A stretch of 54,188 nucleotides of DNA from an uncultured Eubacteriales bacterium (GTDB lineage Bacteria > Bacillota > Clostridia > Oscillospirales > Oscillospiraceae): the NCBI GenBank assembly GCA_900320465.1, contig ONSQ01000017.1, positions 1-54,188 on the forward strand, given 5' to 3'. Under the pieces are notes generated by a model. That model did no database searches. It saw nothing but the letters and a program-made list of their open reading frames with translations, and was not told the origin of the DNA. Shown here in pieces: positions 23,367-31,363 of this stretch (position 1 is the stretch's first letter; every line of letters begins with the position of its first letter). The position numbers and the translations under genes are program-made.

Positions 23367-25264
23367 AGCAAGGACAAAAACCCCAGGCCGACCTGAGCTC
23401 GCTGGGCCGCGCCGTCAAGCTGTTCTTCAGCTTCTATCCGGTGCTGGCACCGCTGACGATCGTCTGCATCCTCTTTGCGGCCGCCGTCTCGTCGATCCCC
23501 TCGCTGTTTATCCAGAACGTCATCACCATCATCCAGAAATGGGTCAACACCGGCGACTGGGTCTCCGCCAAGGCGGAGCTGACGCCCTATCTGCTGCTGC
23601 TGGCGGGGCTGTATGTGCTCTCGATCCTGGCCATCACCGCTCAGACCCAGCTGATGGCTGTCATGACCCAGGGCTTTCTGGACAAGATGCGCCGCAAGCT
23701 GTTCGACGGAATGCAGAACCTGCCGATCCGCTACTTCGATACCCACAAATTCGGCGACATCATGAGCTACTACACCAACGACATCGACACCCTGCGCCAG
23801 CTGGTCAGCCAGACCCTGCCCTCGCTGATCCAGTCCGGAGCGGTCGTGCTGGTGGTGCTGGCGATCATGCTGTATTTCAGCGTGTGGATGACGCTCATCC
23901 TGCTGCTGGGCGTGTTCGCCATGGCCGTGGTGGCGCGCCGCATCGGCGGCGGCTCGGCCCGCTCCTTCATGTCCATGCAGAAGACCGTGGCCGAGAACGA
24001 GGGCTATATCCAGGAGTCCATGAACGGTCAGAAGGTCATCAAGGTGTTCTGCCACGAATCCAAGGGCATCGAGGAATTCGACGAGATCAACAACCGGCTC
24101 TATGAGCACAGCTTCCGCGCCAACGCCTACGCCAGCACGCTGGGCCCCATCATCGGCAACATCGGCAACGTGCTGTACGTGACGCTGGCCCTTGTCGGCG
24201 GCGTGTTCCTGCTTTCGGGCGTGCCGAACCTGAGCTTCTCGGGCAAGGCCTTCTCCATCAGCATCCTGATCCCATTCCTGAACATGACCAAGCAGTTCAC
24301 CGGCAATGTCAACTCCCTGTCCCAGCAGATCAACTCCATCGTCATGGCCGCCGCCGGCGCAAAGCGCGTGTTTTCGCTGATGGACGAGCTGCCCGAGACG
24401 GACGACGGCTACGTCACGCTGGTCAACTGCCGCGTGGAGGACGACGGCACCATCACCGAGACCAACGAGCACACCGGCCGCTGGGCCTGGAGACATCCCC
24501 ACGGCGACGGCACGCTGACCTACACCGAACTGCGCGGCGACGTGCGCATGGTGGACGTGGACTTCGCCTATGAGGAGGGCAAGGAGGTGCTGCACGGCGT
24601 GTCCGTGTACGCCGAGCCCGGTCAGAAGGTCGCCTTCGTCGGCGCAACCGGCGCGGGCAAGACCACAATCACGAACCTCATCAACCGCTTCTATGACATC
24701 GCCGACGGCAAGATCCGCTACGACGGGATCAACGTCAACAAGATCCGCAAGGGCGATCTGCGCCGCTCGCTGGGTCTGGTGCTGCAGGACGTGAACCTGT
24801 TCACCGGCACGGTGCTGGACAACATCCGCTACGGCAAGCTGGACGCCACGGACGAGGAGTGCCGCGAGGCCGCGCGTCTGGCGGGCGCCGACGATTTCAT
24901 CTCGCGTCTGCCCGACGGCTATGACACGGTGCTGGAGAACAACGGCGCCAACCTGTCCCAGGGCCAGCGCCAGCTGATCTCCATCGCCCGCGCGGCGGTG
25001 GCAGACCCGCCGGTCATGATCCTGGACGAGGCCACCTCCTCCATCGACACCCGTACCGAGGCCATCGTGCAGAAGGGCATGGACAAGCTGATGGAGGGCC
25101 GCACGGTCTTCGTCATCGCCCACCGCCTTTCCACCGTCATGGACGCCGACGTGATCATGGTGCTGGACCACGGCCGCATCATCGAGCGCGGCAACCACGA
25201 CAAGCTCATCGCCGAGAAGGGCACCTATTACCAACTCTACACCGGCGCCTTTGAACTGGAATAA
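23363..25264 (+). CDS. ABC exporter subunit with consensus catalytic residues (heterodimer half 2)
   Basis: A 633-residue TMD-NBD half-transporter. Walker B carries the catalytic glutamate (D555-E556 in ILDEATSSID) and the H-loop histidine is present (H587 in IAHRLSTV), while its signature reads LSQGQ (531-535) instead of LSGGQ. It therefore complements subunit 1: its Walker motifs plus VSGGQ of the partner form the working ATP site. An extra segment of about 40 residues (about 348-390, rich in Asp, Gly, Trp and His) sits between membrane and nucleotide domains. The GTG start overlaps the previous stop and follows AGGGAGGTGA. Probable multidrug or peptide export; the substrate is unknown. Confidence 0.94.
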   Translation: MKQGQKPQADLSSLGRAVKLFFSFYPVLAPLTIVCILFAAAVSSIPSLFIQNVITIIQKWVNTGDWVSAKAELTPYLLLLAGLYVLSILAITAQTQLMAVMTQGFLDKMRRKLFDGMQNLPIRYFDTHKFGDIMSYYTNDIDTLRQLVSQTLPSLIQSGAVVLVVLAIMLYFSVWMTLILLLGVFAMAVVARRIGGGSARSFMSMQKTVAENEGYIQESMNGQKVIKVFCHESKGIEEFDEINNRLYEHSFRANAYASTLGPIIGNIGNVLYVTLALVGGVFLLSGVPNLSFSGKAFSISILIPFLNMTKQFTGNVNSLSQQINSIVMAAAGAKRVFSLMDELPETDDGYVTLVNCRVEDDGTITETNEHTGRWAWRHPHGDGTLTYTELRGDVRMVDVDFAYEEGKEVLHGVSVYAEPGQKVAFVGATGAGKTTITNLINRFYDIADGKIRYDGINVNKIRKGDLRRSLGLVLQDVNLFTGTVLDNIRYGKLDATDEECREAARLAGADDFISRLPDGYDTVLENNGANLSQGQRQLISIARAAVADPPVMILDEATSSIDTRTEAIVQKGMDKLMEGRTVFVIAHRLSTVMDADVIMVLDHGRIIERGNHDKLIAEKGTYYQLYTGAFELE

Positions 25265-25272
25265 AGCAAGCG

Positions 25273-25307
25273 AAAGCAGGGTGAAAACGACGTTTTCACC
25301 CTGCTTT
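25273..25307 (+). terminator. Long palindrome after the ABC exporter operon
   Basis: AAAGCAGGGTGAAAACG (25273-25289) and CGTTTTCACCCTGCTTT (25291-25307) are perfect complements. The T tract is short (CTTTGTC), so termination may be partial. Confidence 0.75.
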
Positions 25308-25381
25308 GTCAATGCGCTTCTGGTTGCTTTTGAAGAGGCGCTGTGATACTATTTGAAAAACAGATCTACGGAGGAACAGAT

Positions 25382-26162
25382 ATGAACAGCCGGATCAAAC
25401 GAAGCCTTTCTCTTTTCCTTATCGCAGCCGCGGTACTGCTCTTGCCGCTCTCCTGCGCGGCGGATCGGCCTGGATCGGGATCTTTTCCTGACGCTTATGG
25501 AGAGCAGCGATATGTATGCGGACGCAATCTCCCCGTATCTGGCCTATGAGATCACCACGATCATCCGACGCGGCGAGAACTATGAAGGCCTGTATAATAT
25601 GAATCGGGTCGAATCGGATGAGGAACTGCTGGAGTCCATGCGGGACGGACTTGACGAGGCGGTTGAACAGACAGGGGTCGCCCTTGAAAACCTCTCCGTA
25701 TACAGCAGCGGCGAGCTGAAATATGTATATTTTGACCTGACGAACGAGGAGAACGGTCTGACGGTCTACGGCAAAAGCTATATGACGGTCGTCAACGGCA
25801 TTTCCGTTCAGATCACGCTGCGGTCTTATGACGGCAGCTTCGACGGCAGCAGGGAAGCGCTCCTGCGAGCGGTCGTCGACAGCGTTCAATTTGAGCAGAT
25901 CAAGAGCAAACCGGCCTCTGCGGGATTGAAAAGCGAGATCAGGAACATCCTCACCGACGCCTTGATCGGCGGAGTGGCGGGTCTTGGTTTTTACGTTGTC
26001 ATGAAGATCATCAAGAGGATGGACAGGAAGAAGGCGGACGGGGGAGACTCATCCGCCGATACCACTGCCGCATCGACGCTCCTGCGGGGGAGAGCTGCCT
26101 CAAGACGTCAAATTCTGCCCGCACTGCGGTTGGAAAATACGGGAATAAAACGAGGGCTGTGA
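25382..26162 (+). pseudogene. Membrane protein gene with two frameshifts (signal peptide and zinc-ribbon ends out of frame)
   Basis: Three pieces of what looks like one gene. The ATG at 25382, 10 bases after GGAGG, encodes a signal peptide (KRSLSLFLIAAAVLLLPLSC, a possible lipobox) in one frame. The main body, from 25497 to about 26090 in the next frame, begins ESSDMYADAISPYLAYEIT and has a membrane helix near DALIGGVAGLGFYVVMKII. The C-terminal zinc-ribbon half-site FCPHCGW is in the third frame and ends at the TAA at 26146-26148. Removing one T from the TTTT run at 25483-25486 and one G from the GGGGG run at 26086-26090 joins all three. I recognise no family. Either a decayed gene or homopolymer sequencing errors. 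Confidence 0.7.
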
Positions 26163-26185
26163 AAAGCATTTTCACAGCCCTCGTT
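26149..26185. terminator. Terminator shared by the frameshifted gene and the lipoprotein gene
   Basis: AACGAGGGCTGTGAAAA (26149-26165) pairs with TTTTCACAGCCCTCGTT (26169-26185), loop GCA. It is convergent between the two genes; the T tract on the minus strand is TTTTA. Confidence 0.8.
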
Positions 26186-26210
26186 CACTTCCGGTGTGCA
26201 AGTGTGCCGA

Positions 26211-26756
26211 TCAATCGAATTCATTGATCTCGATGAACAGCACCGTCACGCCTTTGTGGGCGATCTCGGCACAGCGGGGGAGCATGGTCTCGTCAAAGAG
26301 CACCGTCACATCCAGATCATCCTCCGGCACCAGACGCACGGCAAGGCAGCCCTCCTCCGTCCAGAAGGAGTCCGGCGTCCCCTCCCGCAGGGCATAGAGC
26401 AGGAGCGGCAGCGCCCGCATGGGCGAGAGCCCCGTCCCGCCGTCGTCGCCGGTATCCAGACGCACGTCCTCATAGAGGAGCTCGGCACCGCTGCCCTTCA
26501 GATGGGCCTTGACCCCGCGAATCAGCTCAGGCTCGATCACCTCCACGGTGCAGCCTCCCTCGCCCTCCTCCCGGCAGGCGAGCGTGAAGCTCAGCGTGCG
26601 GTCGTCGTACTCGGCGCGCACGACGGCCCGGAGAGAGACGTCGCCGCGAGCGCGCAGAGAATCGGCAAAGGCATCGAAGCGCTCGCGGTTTTTGTCCGCG
26701 CAGCCCGTGAGCAGCAGCGCCAGGACCAGCAGCAGGGGAAGACAGCGTTTTTTCAT
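26211..26756 (-). CDS. Hypothetical lipoprotein
   Basis: A 181-residue exported lipoprotein. The signal is MKKRC then a leucine-rich helix ending in the lipobox LLTGC, so the mature protein would start at C19 and be lipid-anchored outside the membrane. The mature part has alternating charged and hydrophobic strands, including AEYDDRTLSFTL and GCTVEVIEPELI, and resembles no domain I can name. AAGGAGG lies upstream of the ATG at 26756. A longer in-frame reading would begin inside the promoter region. Monocistronic, convergent with the frameshifted gene. Confidence 0.75.
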   Translation of the reverse strand: MKKRCLPLLLVLALLLTGCADKNRERFDAFADSLRARGDVSLRAVVRAEYDDRTLSFTLACREEGEGGCTVEVIEPELIRGVKAHLKGSGAELLYEDVRLDTGDDGGTGLSPMRALPLLLYALREGTPDSFWTEEGCLAVRLVPEDDLDVTVLFDETMLPRCAEIAHKGVTVLFIEINEFD

Positions 26757-26824
26757 GGGAGACCTCCTTGAACAGGCTTGTTCCCATCCTATGCCCGGCA
26801 GACGGAAATATGACGAAAAAGCCC

Positions 26825-26853
26825 TTGCCAAGCGCCACAAACTGTGGTAGAGT
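26825..26853 (+). promoter_or_regulatory. Sigma-A promoter of pheST
   Basis: TTGCCA (26825-26830), 17-base spacer, TAGAGT (26848-26853), directly upstream of the T-box leader. Confidence 0.7.
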
Positions 26854-26859
26854 AACGTC

Positions 26860-27098
26860 TGTTAAAAGCCTTGATACGGGAAAATAACGGCAGAAACACC
26901 ACAGAGAGCGACGGTCAATGGGCTGAAAGCCGCCGCGAATCGCTTCGCCGTTTGGTTCGCCCGCGAGCTCCGGCCAATCCCCGGCGTATGGAACCCGTTA
27001 CCGTTCCGAAAAGCGCGGCCGCGCAGGCGGCCGAATCACGGGTGGTACCGCGGAAGTCATGCTTTCGTCCCTTGTCTGGGGGACGGGAGCTTATTTTT
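26860..27098 (+). promoter_or_regulatory. T-box riboswitch leader of pheST
   Basis: The T-box core GGGTGGTACCGCGG is at 27040-27053 and pairs with uncharged tRNA acceptor ends in this class. The terminator is CGTCCC (27066-27071) with GGGACG (27080-27085), followed by GGAGCTTATTTTTTT. Stem I shows the distal AGCGA bulge (26907-26911) and a lower helix ACGGC (26887-26891) / GCCGT (26947-26951). Directly 5' of that helix lies TTC (26944-26946), a phenylalanine codon in the expected specifier position. Low charged tRNA-Phe should stabilise the antiterminator and turn on pheST. The class is clear; the specifier is my inference. Confidence 0.93.
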
Positions 27099-27120
27099 TT
27101 ACCACAAGGGAGAAACGCAC

Positions 27121-28146
27121 ATGAAAGAACTGATGCAAAGTCTGCGCGAGGCGGCGATCCGCGCGATCTCCGAAACCGCCGACATGGAAAAACTGGAGGC
27201 GCAGCGTGTCCGCTATCTGGGCAAAAAGGGCGAGCTGACCGCCATCCTGCGCCAGATGGGCTCGCTGAGCGCCGAGGAGCGCCCGGTCATGGGCCAGCTG
27301 GCCAACCAGGTGCGCGTCGAAATCGAAAGCGCCCTCGACGAGCGCCGCGAGGAGCTGTCGAAAAAGCTCATGGAGCGCAAGCTGGAGAGCGAGACCGTGG
27401 ACGTCACGCTGCCGGGCCGGCAGCAGCGCCTGGGTCACAAGCACCCCATGTACAACGTCCTGGACCAGATCAAGGACATCTTTATCGGCATGGGCTTTGA
27501 GATCGTGGACGGCCCCGAGGTCGAGCAGGCCGCCTATAACTTTACCAAGCTGAACATCGACGAGGCTCATCCCTCCCGCGAGTGGACGGATACCTTCTAT
27601 TTCACCCCCGACAGCAGCATCCTGCTGCGTACCCAGACCTCGCCCATGCAGGTCCACGCCATGGAGACCCGGCCTCTGCCCATCCGCATCATCGCTCCGG
27701 GCCGCGTCTACCGCAAGGATGAGGTGGACGCCACTCACAGCCCCATGTTCCACCAGATCGAGGGAATGGTAGTGGACAAGGGAGTCACGATGGCGGACCT
27801 GAAGGCCACGCTGAACCTGGTGGTGGAAAAGATCTACGGCAAGGGAACGGTCACCCGCTTCCGCCCCCACCACTTCCCCTTCACCGAGCCCAGCTGCGAG
27901 CTGGATATCCAGTGCCACAAGTGCGGCGGCAAGGGCTGCCCCACCTGCAAGGGCGAGGGCTGGATCGAGGTGCTGGGCGCCGGCATGATCCATCCCAAGG
28001 TTCTCGCCGGCTGCGGCATCGACCCGGACGTGTATTCCGGCTGGGCCTTCGGCATGGGCCTGGAGCGCCTGGCCATGGGCGAATATAAGATCAACGACCT
28101 GCGCCTGATCTTCGAAAACGACAAGCGCTTCCTCGAGCAGTTCTGA
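27121..28146 (+). CDS. pheS: Phenylalanine--tRNA ligase alpha subunit
   Basis: 341 residues, the usual length. An N-terminal coiled coil (about 1-85) is followed by the class II synthetase core. Motif 2 is FRPHHFPFTEPSCE, with the aminoacyl-binding residues, and motif 3 is GMGLERLAMG. A CHKCGGKGCPTCKGEG segment (about 264-280) has four cysteines in the insertion that in many bacterial PheS binds zinc or is a remnant. It forms an alpha2-beta2 tetramer with PheT and charges tRNA-Phe. It is downstream of the T-box with an AGGGAGA ribosome site, and pheT follows 17 bases later. Confidence 0.97.
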   Translation: MKELMQSLREAAIRAISETADMEKLEAQRVRYLGKKGELTAILRQMGSLSAEERPVMGQLANQVRVEIESALDERREELSKKLMERKLESETVDVTLPGRQQRLGHKHPMYNVLDQIKDIFIGMGFEIVDGPEVEQAAYNFTKLNIDEAHPSREWTDTFYFTPDSSILLRTQTSPMQVHAMETRPLPIRIIAPGRVYRKDEVDATHSPMFHQIEGMVVDKGVTMADLKATLNLVVEKIYGKGTVTRFRPHHFPFTEPSCELDIQCHKCGGKGCPTCKGEGWIEVLGAGMIHPKVLAGCGIDPDVYSGWAFGMGLERLAMGEYKINDLRLIFENDKRFLEQF

Positions 28147-28163
28147 AAGAGGAGGAGAAGAAC

Positions 28164-30854
28164 ATGGATCTATCGAGAAAATGGCTCAATGAGTTTGTAA
28201 ATCTTCCTGTTGAGGAGGTGGACGACCACGCCTTCGCCGAGGCCATGAGCGTCTCCGGCTCCAAGGTGGAGGTCACCCGCGATCTGTCCAAAACCATCCG
28301 CAACGTGGTGGCGGGACGCATCGTGAAGCTGGAAAAGCACCCGGATTCCGACCATATGCTGGTGGCGCAGATCGACACGGGCAAAGACGAAACCGTACAG
28401 ATCTGCACCGGCGCATGGAACGTGCACGAGGGCGATCTGGTCCCCGCCGCGCTGGACGGCGCGCTGCTGCCCAGTGGGGCCGAGATCCACAGCGGCAAGC
28501 TCCGCGGCGTGGAGTCCGACGGCATGCTCTGCTCCCTCAAGGAGTTGGGCATGACGGCCCATGACTTCCCCGAGGCGGTCATCGTCCCCGCGGCGATCCT
28601 GGGCGACTATCACCCCATCGACAAGAACAAGCCTTCGATCTCCGCGGAGATCAAGGCCGGCGACAGGATCTTCGGCAAGGTCGCGGCCGCGGCGGTCAAG
28701 ACCGTCGAAAAGGCCGGCACGTGCTGGAAGCTCACACTCTGCCTGGGCGCGGAGGAGAAGCAGACTTATACCCCCTGCACCAATCTGCACGAGGGCGATC
28801 TGGTGGCCTATGACACGCTCAGGGACGCCGTCCTGACGCCCGCAGATCTGCGAGCCGAGCAGCGGGAGTTCCCCCACTGCATCGCCGACGGCATCTTCAT
28901 CCTGCCCGAGACGGTCAAGCCCGGCGACGATATCGGCGCCTTCCTGGGCCTGGACGACCATGTGGTGGAATTCGAAATCACGCCCAACCGGCCCGACTGC
29001 CTGTGTGTGATCGGTCTGGCCCGCGAGACTGCCGTCACCTTCGGCAGGGAGCTGCGTCTCCACGAGCCCAAGGTCGAGGCAAAGGGTGATGGCAACATCG
29101 CCGAGCTTGCCAAGGTCGTCATCGAGGACGGCGAGCTGTGCCCGCGCTATACCGCGCGCATGGTGCGCAACGTGAAGATCGCCCCCTCGCCCGAGTGGCT
29201 GCGCGAGCGCATCCGCAACGCCGGTATGCGCCCCATCAACAACATCGTCGACATCACCAACTATGTCATGCTGGAGTACGGCCAGCCCATGCACGCTTTC
29301 GACTTCTCCTGTGTGAAGAACGGCGAGATCCACATCCGCCGCGCCCGCGCGGGCGAGAGCATCACCACCCTGGACGGCAACGAGCGGGCGCTGAGCGAGA
29401 ACATGCTGTGCATCTGCGACACCGACAAGCCCGTCGCTGTCGCGGGCGTCATGGGCGGCGCCAACAGCGAGATCGTAGGCGACACCGCCATGGTCCTGTT
29501 CGAGAGCGCCAACTTCTCCGGCCCCAGCGTGCGCCGCACGGCCACGGCGCTGGGCATGCGCACCGACGCCTCCTCCCGCTTCGAAAAGGGTCTGGACGTG
29601 GCCGGCACCGAAAAGGCGCTGGAGCGGGCCTGCGAGCTGGTGGAGCTGCTGGGCGCGGGCGAAGTGGTGCCCGGCGTGATCGACGCCGTTGCGCGCGAGC
29701 CGAAGACCGTCACCGTCAAGCTGGAGCCCGACAGGATCAACGCCCTGCTGGGAACCAATATCGACGAGGCCACCATGCGCCGGATCCTCACCGATCTGGG
29801 CTTCGGTCTGGAAGGCGACACGATCCTGGTGCCCTCCTGGCGCGGCGACGTGGAGCACTACTCCGACATCGCCGAGGAGGTGGCCCGCTTCTACGGCTAC
29901 AATGAGATCCCCACCCGCTTCACCGGCACCGTCTCCACCTGCGGCGGATTCACGCCCGAGCAGCAGTGCGAGCGCCGCGTGGGCGAGATCTGCCGCAGCC
30001 TGGGTCTGGACGAGATCATCACCTATTCCTTCATCAGCCCCAGCTACTACGACAAGATCAATCTGCCGGGCGATTCGCCCCTGCGCGACAGTCTGAAGAT
30101 CCTCAACCCCCTGGGCGAGGACACCTCCATCATGCGCACCACGGTGCTGCCCTCCATGCTGGAGATCCTGACGCGCAACTACAACTTCCGCAACAAAGAG
30201 GCCTACCTCTACGAGATCGGCAAGGTCTACTTCAAGCGGCCCGACGGGCTGGCGGACGAGCCGAAGGTGGTCTCGCTGGGCGCCTACGGCCCCGACGTGG
30301 ACTTTTTCACCGTCAAGGGCTGGGTCGAGGAGCTGCTGGGTACGCTCTGCACGGGGAAATTGCATTTTGCCGCGTCGCACGAAAACCCCTCCTACCATCC
30401 CGGCCGCTGCGCCGAGGTGAGCATCGACGGGGAGGTCGTCGGCGTCTTCGGGCAGATCCACCCGGCCGTAGCCGCCAACTACGGCGTGGAGGCCGCGCTC
30501 TATTGCGCCGAGCTGCGCTTTGATGCGATCCTTGCCCACCGCGCGCCGCTGCCGGTGTATCAGCCGCTGCCGCGCTTCCCGTCCGTCAGCCGCGACATCG
30601 CTGTGGTCTGCCCCTCCGCCGTCCCCGCGGGGGAGATGCTGGACTGCATCCTGGAAAGCGGCGGGCAGTATCTGAAGGACTGCGCCGTGTTCGACGTGTA
30701 CACCGGCGTGGGCATCGCCCCGGGCTTCAAGTCCGTTGCCTTCTCGCTGACCATGCGCTCGGACGACCAGACGCTGACCGACGACCACGCCGAGGAGACC
30801 GTCCGCAATATCCTTGCCGCGCTGCGGGAGCGCTTCGGCGCCGTAATGCGCTGA
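28164..30854 (+). CDS. pheT: Phenylalanine--tRNA ligase beta subunit with an inserted OB-like segment
   Basis: 896 residues, about 95 longer than usual (about 800). Order: N-terminal B1 region, EMAP/OB tRNA-binding domain (about 41-142), an extra segment (about 145-236), the rest of the B2 linker from ADGIFILPETVKPGDD, the B3/B4 editing domain with PNRPDCL, the B5 domain, the catalytic-like core, and the C-terminal ferredoxin-fold anticodon domain (about 800-896, beginning PLPRFPSVSRDIAVV). The extra segment shares THEGDLV-type spacing with the first OB fold (VHEGDLVPAALDGALL versus LHEGDLVAYDTLRDAVL), which suggests a degenerate duplication. Co-transcribed with pheS under T-box control. Confidence 0.95.
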   Translation: MDLSRKWLNEFVNLPVEEVDDHAFAEAMSVSGSKVEVTRDLSKTIRNVVAGRIVKLEKHPDSDHMLVAQIDTGKDETVQICTGAWNVHEGDLVPAALDGALLPSGAEIHSGKLRGVESDGMLCSLKELGMTAHDFPEAVIVPAAILGDYHPIDKNKPSISAEIKAGDRIFGKVAAAAVKTVEKAGTCWKLTLCLGAEEKQTYTPCTNLHEGDLVAYDTLRDAVLTPADLRAEQREFPHCIADGIFILPETVKPGDDIGAFLGLDDHVVEFEITPNRPDCLCVIGLARETAVTFGRELRLHEPKVEAKGDGNIAELAKVVIEDGELCPRYTARMVRNVKIAPSPEWLRERIRNAGMRPINNIVDITNYVMLEYGQPMHAFDFSCVKNGEIHIRRARAGESITTLDGNERALSENMLCICDTDKPVAVAGVMGGANSEIVGDTAMVLFESANFSGPSVRRTATALGMRTDASSRFEKGLDVAGTEKALERACELVELLGAGEVVPGVIDAVAREPKTVTVKLEPDRINALLGTNIDEATMRRILTDLGFGLEGDTILVPSWRGDVEHYSDIAEEVARFYGYNEIPTRFTGTVSTCGGFTPEQQCERRVGEICRSLGLDEIITYSFISPSYYDKINLPGDSPLRDSLKILNPLGEDTSIMRTTVLPSMLEILTRNYNFRNKEAYLYEIGKVYFKRPDGLADEPKVVSLGAYGPDVDFFTVKGWVEELLGTLCTGKLHFAASHENPSYHPGRCAEVSIDGEVVGVFGQIHPAVAANYGVEAALYCAELRFDAILAHRAPLPVYQPLPRFPSVSRDIAVVCPSAVPAGEMLDCILESGGQYLKDCAVFDVYTGVGIAPGFKSVAFSLTMRSDDQTLTDDHAEETVRNILAALRERFGAVMR

Positions 30855-30983
30855 AAACGGGCATTGGGCGCCACTTCCACGGCAAAATGACGTTATTTCC
30901 GGGCATCTTTCCCCACCTTGGCAGAGCCTGACCTGCTGCGCACTTTTTCAAGGACGCGAAAAAAACAAGGCTTTGCGTGCAAA

Positions 30984-31017
30984 TTCGACTTTACTTGACA
31001 GAATTATATGATATAAT
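30984..31017 (+). promoter_or_regulatory. Promoter region of the IreB gene
   Basis: Two overlapping readings: TTCGAC (30984-30989), 17 bases, TATGAT (31007-31012); or TTTACT (30990-30995), 16 bases, TATAAT (31012-31017). The AT-rich block stands out in a GC-rich gap. Confidence 0.7.
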
Positions 31018-31054
31018 AAGCTCAGGAAATCGAGAAAAAGGGAGGAAAACCGCC

Positions 31055-31297
31055 ATGGAAGATACCACCAGAAAATTTACCGCGCTTGACAGCAAGACCG
31101 AGATGAAGGAGATTCTCTCGAGCGTATATAACTCCCTGATGGTCAAGGGCTACAACCCGATCAACCAGATCGTGGGCTATATCCTTTCGGAGGATCCGAC
31201 CTATATCACCAACTACAACAACGCCCGCACGCTGATCACCCGCATCGACCGCGACGAGCTGCTGCAGGAGCTGGTAAGAACGTATCTGGCCAAGTAA
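31055..31297 (+). CDS. IreB family regulatory phosphoprotein (UPF0297)
   Basis: An 80-residue small protein nearly identical in plan to Enterococcus IreB: TTRKFTALDSKTEMKEILSSVY, then NPINQIVGYILSEDPTYIT and NNARTLITRIDRDELLQELVRTYL. IreB is phosphorylated on N-terminal threonines by a PASTA-domain Ser/Thr kinase and modulates cephalosporin tolerance in Enterococcus; here two threonines near the N-terminus (TT at 4-5) are present. In most clostridia it sits beside ruvX and DUF1292, but here it is alone, with its own promoter and terminator. GGGAGG precedes the ATG. Confidence 0.95.
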   Translation: MEDTTRKFTALDSKTEMKEILSSVYNSLMVKGYNPINQIVGYILSEDPTYITNYNNARTLITRIDRDELLQELVRTYLAK

Positions 31298-31300
31298 AAA

Positions 31301-31344
31301 CAGAAAAAAGAGCCGAGCTGTTTATCAGCTCGGCTCTTTCCTTT
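31301..31344. terminator. Bidirectional terminator between ireB and the RlmI-type gene
   Basis: AAAGAGCCGAGCTG (31307-31320) pairs with CAGCTCGGCTCTTT (31326-31339), loop TTTAT, with an A tract before and a CCTTTA tract after. Confidence 0.9.
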
Positions 31345-31363
31345 ATTGGCTTCGGAAGGCTGT

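Noticed and set aside
28170..30788. An 872-codon open frame on the minus strand opposite pheT
   Set aside because: Composition shadow of the pheT reading frame; no ribosome site and no domain.
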